Assembly (NCBI RefSeq): GCF_020360975.1
Contig: NW_025408669.1
Span: 6,324,001-6,388,000, forward strand
Length of the DNA: 64,000 nt
Source: Hirsutella rhossiliensis
Lineage: Eukaryota; Ascomycota; Sordariomycetes; Hypocreales; Ophiocordycipitaceae
Reading direction: 5' to 3'
In this document: one piece after another, positions 10,150 through 21,037 of the stretch
Position numbering within the stretch: position 1 is the stretch's first letter
How the letters are laid out: each line of letters begins with the position of its first letter
Program-made: the position numbers and the translations under genes
Notes under the pieces: model-generated
Told to the model about the DNA's origin: nothing
The model's input: only the letters and a program-made list of their open reading frames with translations
Databases searched by the model: none

Positions 10150-10625
10150 TCTCGCGAAGAGAGATGCGAGAAGTGCATGAAAATGCACAAAGGTGAAATT
10201 GGAAGTAAGGGGTCGGACAGGCAGGGCAGAGAGATTTGATTCTTGCGGGGGCAGCAATTGCAGTAGGGGAGTGATTGTTGTATTGCCTTGATTGTCCTTC
10301 TTTCCTCTATCCAACGCCCCTCTTTATACCCGTCTAGCATCTTAATTGACAAAGAAGATCCTGCTTAAAGAAGCCACTAATGTCCTTTCAACTACCGAGC
10401 TTTTTGCCGGTTTTTCCCTTCCTTTCCAGCCGTTGCCGGCACATCCGTCTTATCTCTCGCCACCTCCATAGGAAGCCATCGCCACTTCTGCTTCCCCTCA
10501 TGCCCCCACCCTCCTTTCTGCACCTCTTTTCAGCTCCTTCCTTAAAACCTGTTTTTTAGCTTCCTAGGTCCCTCGTGCCAAGGGATATCTCCGAGAACTG
10601 CGAAATCAGGCCACGCTTCGCGACA
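10150..10625 (-). repeat. 5' LTR of Copia copy K
   Basis: A 476 bp LTR nearly identical to 4660-5134. It would hold the promoter (U3) for the minus-strand transcript. No clear TATA box could be singled out. Its TSD tctac follows at 10626-10630. Confidence 0.95.
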
Positions 10626-10630
10626 TCTAC

Positions 10631-13542
10631 CCTTCCTATTAGCACTAAATACCTAGGCCTAGAATAGAAGGGTAGAAAGATTAAGGGGTGCTATAATAAA
10701 AAGGGCCTATATAATAAGACTTACTATAAAGCTTTTATATAACCTTTAAAGGGAAGTCGTTAAAACCGCTTATTACTTATAAAACCGGACCCTTAGATAG
10801 ACTACCTAAGAAATAAACTAGAAATCCCCTCTTAAGCTCTTTATAAAAAAGAGGGCCTTACTAGCTTACCTTTATACTTATAGCTATAAGGTATACGTAA
10901 TAACTACCGATATATAGCTAAAAAGGAAGAAGAAAAGAAAGCTTAATCCTAGAGCCTTTATTAGTTACCTTATTAGTTATAATTCTATAAATATCTTCCG
11001 GATCTAGATTCCTCTTTTATAAAACGTTATTTTAACTAAGGATATAATTTTCGATAAATCTAGCTTCTTTAACGGAAAGAGGGATTAATAGCCCTTCTTA
11101 CTCTTATAATATTAGCTGATTTAGAAGATTTAAATCCCCCCTTCTTAATAGTCTTAAGAAGAGGTCCTAGATAAGGAAATAGAAGAAGGAACTAACGTTA
11201 AAGTAGTTAAGGATAACGCTAACTTTAAGGAAGAAAAAGAAAAGGAAGCTATTAGATTAGATAATCTAAATAAAGAAGTAGACTATAAGAAAGCGGTAGA
11301 GCTAAAATACGCTTACCTCCCTATACCTCCTTTTATATAAGAAGAAGATTTAAAAGTAGCTTTCTTTATTAGTCTTCCTATCTTAACCCTTAAGGGGGTA
11401 GGAAAGGCACCTCTCTTAAAGGATTACTAGGCTGCTTTTTTATCCTTACTTTAAGAAGTAAAGGAAGGTATAGGGCCCGATATAAAAGAAGACTAATTTC
11501 TCTTTTATTTCGATCGTTTTTCTAACTTCTATCTAACGCTTATAAAAGACGGTTCCTATAAAGTATTTATAGTAGGCTAGCTCTTTAAGGTATAGCTATT
11601 AGTAAGGAAGGTATATAAAAGAGACCTCCTAGACCTACTAGTAAACTAAAAGCAGCTAGTAAAACACCCTTTTAGAGACTAGTTTTTCTAAGCTTAGAAA
11701 GACTACCTAGCCTTATATAAGGAGATAGGGTCTTTCGAAGCGGTCCTTAAGAAAAAAGTAAGAGAAAAATAAGGCCTTAGCTATAAGTAAGTTTTTATTT
11801 ATAAGACTAATAAATATAGCTTCCTTTAAAAATATAAGGCCTAGCTAGTTATTTATAGGAACTAGTAAGAAAAGGGGGATCTTCCTACTAAGGTAACTAC
11901 CTTAGTAAGGATATCTTTTTAGACCCTTATAGCTATAGTAGTAAAATTCGACCTTAAGCTTAATTAGGTAGATATAGTTAACGCCTTTATTAACTGCCCC
12001 CTTAAAAAAGAAGAAGTTATCTATATATAACTTCCTCTTAGTTTCTAATAACTAAGAAAGGTTCTATAGCTTAGGAAAGATCTATATAGACTATAAAGAT
12101 TACCCTTTTTATAGTAATAGTATTTAATAGGTTCCCTTAAAGCCCTAGGCTTTAAGAAAGTCCCTTAGGAACTATATATAATATAAAAGGGTAAAATTAT
12201 AGTCTTTTTCTATATCGACGATATTATCTAAGCCTACCTAAAAGAGGAAGAATTAAATACTAAAGAGGCTATAAAAGGCCTATAATAAAAGTATAAGATA
12301 ACTAAGCTAAGAGAGCTAAAGTAGTTCCTAAGGATATAAATCCTTTAAAATAAGTCCTAATAAACTATCTAGCTTACTTAAGACGCTTATATTAATAGTC
12401 TCGCTTATAAATTCCTTCTTAATTCCCTTAATAAGAAGCTTCCCTTTATATACTATATAAAATAAAGAGCTTTTACTTAATCCGTCCTTTTAAGCTAAGG
12501 AGTAAGAAAAACACTAATATTAATAAAAAGTAAGCTCCTTACTTTTTTTAACTATTTCTATTAAACCGGATATCTCTTTTATAGTCTCCTAGCTAGCTAG
12601 GTATAACTAGAATCCTAGCCCTAGGTATTAAGAAGTAGTAGATAGAGCTATCCTTTATCTTTATTTAACGAGATTATATAGTTTATACTTAGGAGGGTAG
12701 GGAAGGAAATAAGCTACTAAAATCTTCCTTTATTTAAGCGATTCGTCTTTTATAAATAATTCCTTAGATAAAAAAAGATTATAAAGGTATATTATATCCC
12801 TTTTTAAAGGAACTATTACTTATAAAGCTTCGAAGTAAGCTACTATTATAACTTTTAGTATAAAGGTAAAGTAATTAGCTCTTTTAAAAGTATTAAAAGA
12901 AGCGATTTTCCTTAGCTAGCTACTAATATCTCTATAACTATAAATTCCGACCCTATTAGCTATAGAATATAATAATATATAGACTATATAAACTCTTATA
13001 GAATATAATAAGTTATTAACCTAGCTATAATATATTAATATTTACTAGTATTAATTATACTAAAAGGTCTAAAAGGGACTTATTTCTATTTATTAAGTTC
13101 TTATAGTATTAATAAAAGCTAATAGTCTTATAAAGCCCTTACTAAAGTAGAAGCTAGCTATCTTTTTATAGTAAATTAAGCTAGAAGACGTTTAAGAAAA
13201 CCTATCCTTAAAGGCCTACTTTAAGAGTCTATAAAAGGAGCTAATAGCCTATATAAAAAGGTAATATTTATAGCTAAAGAAAAGAAAGAGGTATTTCCTT
13301 TTAAAGGGCCCCTTATTTTAATTAGGTTTTTCCCTTTTAAGAAGGCCCCCTTTTTTATAAGACTTTCCCCTCTTTAGGCCCTTATTTCTTAAGTAGGTCT
13401 AAAAGAGCCTAGGGACCTAAAAGGGCCCTTGCTTTCCTTAAGTAAAGGGAGAAGTATAGAGCTAAGAACCTTTTTTATATACTTACTAGCTTAAAGCTAT
13501 ATTAGCTATACCCTTAAAGGGCAAGCTATAGCTAAGGGGGTA
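10631..13542 (+). pseudogene. Copia copy A integrase-RT-RNase H remnant
   Basis: The integrase of copy A continues from the K insertion (cctattagcactaaatac), then the acidic linker, RT and RNase H follow in the order of K. The RT catalytic block reads YIDD at 12211-12222, so this motif escaped RIP while Trp and Gln codons around it became stops. RNase H blocks lie at about 12750-12980 (ACTTCTAG-type text for the TTSS-E region near 12850). The final 250 bp before 13543 match the 3' non-coding segment of K, including the AAGGGGG polypurine tract. It is not translatable. Confidence 0.8.
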
Positions 13543-14028
13543 TATCGTAAAGTATAGCTTAATTTTATAGTTCTTAGAGATATCCTTTAGTAAGAGGGAC
13601 TAAGGAAGCTAAAAACACTTAGTATAAAAAAAGGAAGAAAGAGCTAAAAAGAGGTATAAAAAGGAGGGTAGGGGTATAAGGGGAAGTAAAAGTACTAATA
13701 GCTTCTTATAAAGGTAGCGAGAGATAAGATAGATATATTAGTAATAGCTAGAAAGGAGGGGAAAAACTAGTAAAAAGCTTAGTAGTTAAAAGGATATTAA
13801 TAGCTTCTTTAAGTAGGATCTTCTTTATTAATTAAGATACTAAATAGGTATAAAGAGAGGCGTTAGATAGAAGAAAGAAAGATAATTAAGGTAATATAAT
13901 AATTACTCCCTTACCTTAATTACGACCCTTATAAGAATTAAATAGCTTAGCCTTACTTATTTATCCCCTTACTTTTAATTTTACCTTTATATATTTTATA
14001 TATACTTCTTATATCTCTCTTTATAAGA
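13543..14028 (+). repeat. 3' LTR of Copia copy A (longer subtype)
   Basis: A RIP-mutated LTR that starts tatcgtaaag after the polypurine tract and ends tttataaga. Near 13615 it carries cacttagtataaaaaaagg, matching the subtype of B (20553) rather than the 5' LTR of the same element at 1743, which has aaaaaataggttttaagg. The flanking bases do not match the 5' side. Confidence 0.85.
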
Positions 14029-17000
14029 CCTTTTATACTTATTAAACTTTAAGGTACTTATAATCTAATTCTTTTTAAGGTAAGTAAGCTTAATTAGTTT
14101 AACTTATTATTCTTTATCTTATTCTTTAGCTTATACTAAAGCTACTATAAGTTTTCCTTATAAATATTTAAGGAGGAGTAAACTACTTTCTATATTATTT
14201 TTAGCTACTTTTATAATTATTATTATAGCTTTATAAGGTCTTATATTACTCTTTACTTTCTCTAAGGTTTAGAATATAGTATTTTCTATACCTTAGGCTA
14301 TATCTATATATCTTATACTAAGTTTCTTACTTCGTTAAGGAATAAAGTTAATTAAGTAATTTAAAGGGATTAAGATTCTTTTATATATAATTTCTCTAAT
14401 AATTTTATTTATAAGTCTATCGAACTTCTTATTTAAATTTACTTTATATCTATAGTATATAAGAATAATCTTTAGGCTAGTTTTTATTATTTTTATTATC
14501 TTAATTTCCTTTATATCCTCTTTAACTCTTTATCTTTTCCCTTTATAAGTATTAATCCTTATTATAGTTATATAGATTATTTAATTATATATCTTACTTT
14601 ATTATATATTATCTATAATTATAATAATTAATATCCTTCTTACTTCTTTTTTTATATTACTTACTTTTAGATTCCTTAGCCTTTACTTATATAAGCTTTT
14701 ATATCTCTAAACTTAGTCTAAGAAACTAAATTCTCTTTTCTTAGTAACTTAATTTAAGTAAGATAGTATAACTATAGCTTTAATATTTTTATAAGTAGTA
14801 ATATAAAGGAGTCTAGCTATATATTTACTTAGTATATAATAAGCTTTTGAATATATATCTTTATTTAAGAAAACTTATTAGTAAGTACTAAGGGAATTAT
14901 ACTTTTATTATCTTTTCTTTTAAGGTAAAGAGTTTTATTTACTACTTTATATATTATAAATCCGATCTTATAGTCTTAAGAGTATACCTTATACTTATTA
15001 AGGTAATATCTTTTTTTATTATAATAAAAGTATCTCTTAAGCTAGTTAAAAGTATTAACCTAAAACTATATATATTAATTAAAGAGGTAGTAAAATCTAA
15101 TAGTATCTACGCTACCTCTTTATCTATAACTTAAAGAGTAGCCTTTACTATTAATATATCTTTATTCCTTATTAAGCTAGTTAAATATCTACTCTTACTA
15201 GTAAGTAAGGTTAATCTTTATATCTTTAAAGGCTTTTATTAGGTCTAAGATCTCCTTTATAGGCTATCTAGGTTTCTTATTTATTTTCTTTAACTCTTTA
15301 AAAAGGGTTTCTTTACCTATATTAAATTTAGCTTCCTTTATTACTTTATTAATTTCCTTAAAGAGCTAGTCTTTCTTTAAGTTCTTAAGCTTTTAATTAT
15401 AAACTTTAAATACTATATCTTATTACTTAATATCTTAGTAAGGTATTAAGTAGTTATTAATTATATAGATAAGGCTTTTATATAAGAGTTTTAAAATAAT
15501 TTTAAATATCTTCTTATTTCTCTTTATAATATTAATAATAAGTTCCTTTAATATTATATAGTAAATAAAGTATAACTAAACTATAGATTCTTTCTAGCTA
15601 TTAAGTTATACCTTATACTATAAGTATAAGTAGAAACTAAGTTATTCTATAAGTTCTATAATAGCCTTAAGCTTTTTAGTATTATAATAGTTTAAGTAGT
15701 TATTAGTAGTTTCTAGTTATTTAATATTATATATATAATAGTATTAAAGGAGTCTCTTCTTTACTTCTTCTTAAGTAAGTCTATTTATAAGAGTTTTAAT
15801 AGTAAGGGCTTATATAAAGGAGATATAGAGTTTAAGTTAGTTTATTTTATTTATATTATAGATATAGTTAATATATATCTCTTATTTAAACTTCTTAAGA
15901 AATTTAGTTATATTTTTACCGTTAAATTTATTAATAAGTAAGAGTTATAGTTAGTAGAGTCTTCTTATAAGGTTATCTTAGCTTTTAGTAAGTATATCTC
16001 TAAGTCTATTAGTAATCTTATTAATATCTACTTTAATTCTTTTAGTATTACTAGTAATAAGATTAAATAATCCCTTTTTATAGCTAGCGTTTTTAAATAT
16101 AGTATACCTATAAATTATAAGGTTATAAAATTTAAAGTTAGAGCTTTTAAAGTTAAAGGATATCTTATTAAAACTATCTTATTACTTACTTTCTTATTTA
16201 TTAATAGGAGGTAAGCGTTCTCTATAAGCTACCGCGTAAAAAAGAGCTAAGGTTAAGGCTATTAAAGTATCCTTTATTAGTACCTATATTAGTATTATTA
16301 GTATATATATAAGTAAAAGGTTTTAGTAGGGTTTTAGAATAGTTTAAATTATACTATTATTATTATTTATATCTTTTAAAGTATTATATAAAGATTATAG
16401 TTCCTTAACTAAGTCGCTAGTATTAAGGGCTATAAGGCCTATAATAAGAGCTTAAGGCTTTTTAGTATTAGCTTATTACTTTTCCTTTACTATTAATTAA
16501 GGTATTATTTAATTATTTATTTCCTAGTAAGCTTATTACTTAATTAGGTCCTTAACTTTAGCTATTAAAGTAGTTACTACTTTAATTATTAAACCCCTAG
16601 ATTTTATTTTTTCTTAATAGTACTATTATCCTTTAAGTATTCTTAGCTTTATAAAGCTACTTATTACTATATAAATAAAATAGAATAATAAGTTTATACC
16701 TTAAAGACTAGTTTTAACTAAGATAAAGGTATATACCTTAGATTCGTATAGTATATAGCTAAGGATTAATAGAGTAATTAACTATATAATTATTTAATTA
16801 TCGGTCTTATATATAGCTTAAAGGGTCTTAGGTTATTAATCTAAGTCTTAGAGATTTCTTTACTTTATACCTCTTTATCTTTACTAGAGTCGCGTAACTA
16901 ATAGCCTTTACTTTAAAGGGGAAAAATAAAAATTCGAATTAACTATAATTAAAGAAGTTACTTCTTTAAATAGTTATAGTCTTTATAAAGCCTTTAAATA

Positions 17001-17921
17001 TACTTAAAAGAAAGTTAGATAGAGAGTACTAAGGGTCTTATTCCTTTAATAGGCTAATATTTATAAGGGTACGATCTTACCTATTAAACTATATATATAC
17101 CTTTACTTACTTTATAATAGTATAAGCTATTAACTAATAGATTTAATAGATATTTCCTTAAAAAGGGTACCGCTTCTTTAAAGGAGTACCCTACTACCCT
17201 TTAAGTAAATAAGAAGTATTAAACCTTTCTTAAAAGCGATTAAAAGCGCGATAGCTAGTAAGAAAAATAAGGTTCTTATTATATTAATAGAGCTATCTAT
17301 AAGACTAGTATTAACCCCTATAGCGTTTACAATACTAGTTATAGCGGCGGTACTACTAATATAAAAGCTACTTTCTTAGCTAACTTAAGATAGTAAGCTA
17401 AAGTTTTTTTACTTCTTCCTTAGCTAGCTATAAATAAAGTTTATAATAGATATAAAATAAGGCTTAAATAGCTATTATAATATAGCGTAGTATTTACTCC
17501 TTTATATATTATTAAAGCCCTAGATATAGCGGATCTTTAGAATTTAAGATAAGGGCGGCCTTAAGGGTAAATATAACTTATAGGACTTTTTTAATACCTT
17601 ATATATACATTTAGTAATATATAAAAGTAAGAGGAAGTATAAGATAGGCTATAAACCCTTAGGTAAAGGGATAAGTAGACCTTTAGTAAACTCCTCCTTA
17701 AGTTTAAAGAGATACTTTTATAAGTAGTAGGAACTATAGTATAAAAAGATAGTATAAAGCTTATATAGTTATAAAACTTAATTATACTAGCTTTATAAGA
17801 GCTACTTATTCTTATAATTATACTTATTAACTATAGCGAGTATAAAAGCTAGTTAATAAAGGTAGTATAAAGCTATAAGTAAATACTATGTTTTTAAAAG
17901 CTTTATAAGTATATACTATAT
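14029..17921 (-). pseudogene. Unassigned RIP remnant with a Gag-like patch
   Basis: About 3.9 kb of AT-rich, RIP-type sequence between two Copia LTRs. The minus strand has one suggestive stretch near 15,950-15,830: KFNGKNITKFLKKF, a stop, then EIYINY and NKIN. This fits the Gag capsid pattern of fungal Metaviridae (F-x-G-x-N-x3-FL-x2-F). Other segments of this strand read openly for tens of codons, but I could not name them. It may belong to the same degraded Gypsy element as 1-1742, which copy A would then have split; I could not prove continuity. From 16,240 to 17,921 I see nothing identifiable. Confidence 0.35.
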
Positions 17922-18407
17922 TCTCGCGTAAAGAGATATAAGAAGTATATATAATATATATAAAGGTAAAAGTAAAAGTAAAAAGATAAATAGGTAAGGT
18001 AGAGATATTTAAATCTTATAAGGGTAGTAATTATAGTAAGAGAGTAATTATTATATTACCTTAATTCTCTTTCTTTTATTTATCTAACGCCCTTTTTTAT
18101 ACTTATTTAGTATCTTAATTAATAAAGAAAATCCTACTTAAAGAAGCTATTAATATCCTTTTAACTACCGAGCTTTTTACTAGCTTTTCCCCTCCTTTTT
18201 AGCTATTACTAGTATATCTATCTTATCTCTCGCTACCTCTATAAGAGGCTATTACTACTTATACTTCCCCTTATACCCTTACCCTTCTTTCTATACTTCT
18301 TTTTAGCTCCTTCTTCTTTCTTTTATACTAAGTATTTTTAGCTTCCTTAGTCCTTCTTACTAAGGGATATTTCTAAGAACTATAAAATTAAGCTATACTT
18401 CGCGATA
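17922..18407 (-). repeat. 3' LTR of Copia copy F
   Basis: It starts tctcgcgtaaag and ends cttcgcgata, with CG-containing termini kept and CA/TG lost. The 170 bp that follow (18408-18577) are the polypurine tract and 3' non-coding region, cut at aaggaataaaggct by the LINE. Confidence 0.87.
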
Positions 18408-18790
18408 TACCCCCTTAGCTATAGCCTACCCTTATAGTAAGGGTATAGCTAATATAGCTTTAGGCTAGTAAGCGTATAAAAGAGGTTCTTAGCTCTATAC
18501 TTTTCTCTTTACTTAAGGAAAGTAAGGGCCCTTTTAGGTTCTTAGGCTCTTTTAGACTTACTTAAGGAATAAAGGCTAAAATATTATTATATCTTCTTAG
18601 CTAATATTTTAAAACTAAGCTTAAAATATAAAAGAAGTATATACTTAGACCTACCGCGAATAATATATTACGCCCCCCTAAGTATAGCTTTATATAGCTA
18701 CTAATAAGTATATAATATACTATTAAAGATTATAAATTAAGTAAGGTTCTATTTTATATAAATAGAAAACTCTTTCCTACCCTTACTAAC

Positions 18791-19358
18791 TCTTAAGGTA
18801 TATAAGTAAAAGCGGAATTTTAGGAAATTAAGGAATTATATAAGACTACGTAATAGGGGGGAAGAAGGAGTATAAGGTAGGATTTTCAATAGAATTTATT
18901 AGTAATATATTAGTATATAGAAAAGGTATTAAAGTTAATAATTCTTAATCTATCTACTAGCGGACATACTATCTTATATAGATAATTATAGCTAAACGGA
19001 AGAACCTTTCGGGACTAGATTTAGGCTATCGTATAGCCTTAAGACTAGAGAATTTCGTAATACCTCGAATAAATCTAGAAGTGTCTTGGTTCTACTAATA
19101 TTCGTGTTTAAAGGAGGGTGGTCGTGCTAGTATTCTTAAGAGGTCTTAGCTAGTATTCTAAGCTAGCTCTATTCCTTCGATTCCCGATTATACGATAACC
19201 GGCAACCCGTTTAATGTATAATAACACGCAAAATAAAGAGCGATTCTTACTCTATCGGATAAGATTTTATCTATATATAATATACTACTTATTAGCTTAT
19301 ATAATCGGGAGAGTATATTATAGCTGCTTTATTTATAGTAGGAACACCGTTCCTTATA
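18791..19358 (-). repeat. 3' LTR of Copia copy C
   Basis: A 568 bp direct repeat of 28249-28816, from tcttaaggta to gttccttata. The outer end holds the small inverted repeat GGAAC-acc-GTTCC. Some CA/TG dinucleotides survive (for example gtgtcttggttc near 19080), so RIP is lighter here than in neighbours. Confidence 0.93.
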
Positions 19359-19729
19359 GCCTCCCTTAAAGAGTAGATTTATATACTCTTTACTAATTTA
19401 TTTATAGTAGTATATATATAGGGTAAAACCCTAATTTAGGAAAACCATTCTTATACCTTAATAGGATATATAAAAACCTATTCTTTCTTAGGAAACAATT
19501 CCTTAAGTATATACTAATAGAAAAACCTATAGTAGGAAAAATCTATAGTTATAATAATTATTTATAGGATAACCCTATATAAGGTAAAACCTATTATTAC
19601 TAGGAAAATCTTAATAGATAAAAACCTAGTAAATATTTCTCTAGGAAACCTAAAAAGGAAAAACCTAGTAGGGGAAAGATATAGAAAGTATAAGGAATAT
19701 CTAAAAACCCCTTTTAATTGCTTAGGAAC

Positions 19730-20552
19730 TTATATTAAGGATAGACCGTCTTTAAATTTATAGAGTAATCTAGGTCTTAATTTCTTTATAAAAATATTAG
19801 CTATATTATCTTCTAATTTAATATAAAAAACTTTAATTTCCTCTTCTCTTATACTAGTTCTAGTATAGTAATAGGCTAATCTTATATACTTAGACCTTTT
19901 ATAAAATTCCGGATTTTCTACTAATTTAATAGTAGTAGTATTATCCGTTAAAATAAGAGGTATAGTATTAAGAATCTTAATAGATAGATCCTTAGTAATA
20001 CTTTTAAAAAGCATATTTAAATAAATAGCTTCTTTATTTACCTCCCTAAGGCTAATATACTCTGCTTCGTAGGTAGAAAGGGCAACGGCTTTCTACTTAG
20101 AGCAAGCCTAGCTTATTATATTATTATATATATAAAAATAGTAACCGGAAAAGGATTTTCCGTCCGTTAAATCTAACGCCTAGCTAGAGTTAGTAAAACC
20201 CTTTATATATAGATAGGTAAAAGGGATATTATAATTATATTTAATCTTTAGGCTAGGGAGTTTATTTAAATATTTCTAAATTATATTTAAAGCCTTAAAA
20301 TGCATTTAGTTAGGCTTAGCCGCGAATCTAGCATAGGAAATTATAGAATATAGGATATCTAGCCTAGTAAATAAGGCTAAGTATAATAGAGATCCTATTT
20401 CTTTCTAAAATTATAATATATCTTCCTTAAAAGGTAATTCCTTTACTTTTATAAGCTTAAAGCTTACTATAGCGGGTAAATTTAAAGCTCCTAAACCTTC
20501 TTTATTAAATTCCTTTAATTTATTTAAGGTATAATTTTCTTAGGATATATAT
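19730..20552 (-). pseudogene. Copia RT tail and RNase H of copy C
   Basis: The minus strand reads ALSTYEAEYISLREVNKEAIYL followed by NMLFKSITKD and LILTDNTTTIKLVENPEFYKRSKYI, classic Copia RNase H blocks (TEAEY with Glu, then DN). The stretch 19730-20014 is open for 94 codons and is the natural C-terminus of the polyprotein. Upstream (20015-20552) the frame continues with stops into the RT-RNase H linker until copy B interrupts it. Between 19359 and 19729 lies 3' non-coding, AT-rich sequence of C with repeated short aaacct motifs. Confidence 0.8.
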
Positions 20553-21037
20553 TATCGCGAAGCATAGCTTAATTTCGTAGTTCTTAGAGATATCCCTTAG
20601 TAAAAGGGACTAAGGAAGCTAAAAACACCCGGTATAAAAAAAGGAAGAAGGAGCTAAAAAGAGGTATAGAAAGGAGGGTAGGGGTATAAGGGGAAGTAAA
20701 AGTAGCGATAGCTTCCTATAGAGGTAGCGAAAGATAAGATAGATATACCGGTAATAGCTAGAAAAGAGGGGAAAAACCGGTAAAAAGCTTAGTAGTTAAA
20801 AGGATATTAGTAGCTTCTTTAAGTAGGATCTTCTTTATTAATTAAGGTGCTAGATAGGTATAAAAGGGGGCGTTAGATAAAGGAAAGAAGGATAATTAAG
20901 GTAATATAATAATTACTCCCTTATCTTTATTACTGCCCCTATAAGAATTAAATCTCTCTACCTTACCTATCCGACCCCTTACTTATAATTTTACCTTTAT
21001 ATATTTTTATATACTTCTTATATCTCTCTTTACGAGA
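20553..21037 (+). repeat. 5' LTR of Copia copy B
   Basis: It runs from tatcgcgaag to tttacgaga, 485 bp, of the longer subtype (cacccggtataaaaaaagg inside). The mutated primer-binding site gttataagcctagg follows at 21038. Confidence 0.9.

Larger units (their letters stand above)
4660..10625 (-). mobile_element. Copia copy K: near-unmutated LTR retrotransposon
   Basis: A complete Ty1/copia-type element of 5966 bp on the minus strand, with LTRs 10150-10625 (5') and 4660-5134 (3') and TSD tctac at 4655-4659 and 10626-10630. The domain order is Gag, zinc knuckle, protease (DSGAS), integrase (HHCC plus core), RT (YVDD), RNase H, as in Pseudoviridae. CA/TG content is normal, unlike every other copy here. 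The LTRs differ by only three substitutions and one indel by my reading, and two of the substitutions are CA-to-TA in the left LTR. It is still not autonomous: about 173 bp (at 9786) and about 130 bp (at 6910) are missing compared with RIP-mutated relatives, Gag/PR-IN/RT lie in different frames, and several TAG stops sit at likely Gln codons. Confidence 0.95.
1743..14028 (+). mobile_element. Copia copy A, RIP-degraded, interrupted by copy K
   Basis: This is a plus-strand Ty1/copia element with 5' LTR 1743-2218, internal region 2219-4659 plus 10631-13542, and 3' LTR 13543-14028. Copy K (4660-10625) splits it within the integrase region; the 5 bp tctac at 4655-4659 is repeated at 10626-10630. 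Copy B (23455 onward) shows the uninterrupted target: the same text around cattctacccctcctatt without the insertion. All domains are RIP-damaged. Oddly, the two LTRs are of different subtypes (the 3' one carries an extra short segment seen in copies B and F) and no TSD is seen (atatt before, ccttt after). A may therefore be a recombinant of two elements. Confidence 0.85.

Noticed and set aside
9880..10239. 119-codon plus-strand ORF over Gag, PBS and LTR
   Set aside because: Runs across element boundaries on the non-coding strand.
10048..10314. 88-codon minus-strand ORF upstream of Gag in K
   Set aside because: It starts in the LTR and crosses the primer-binding site. It is a leader ORF by chance; the Gag start at 10016 is better supported.
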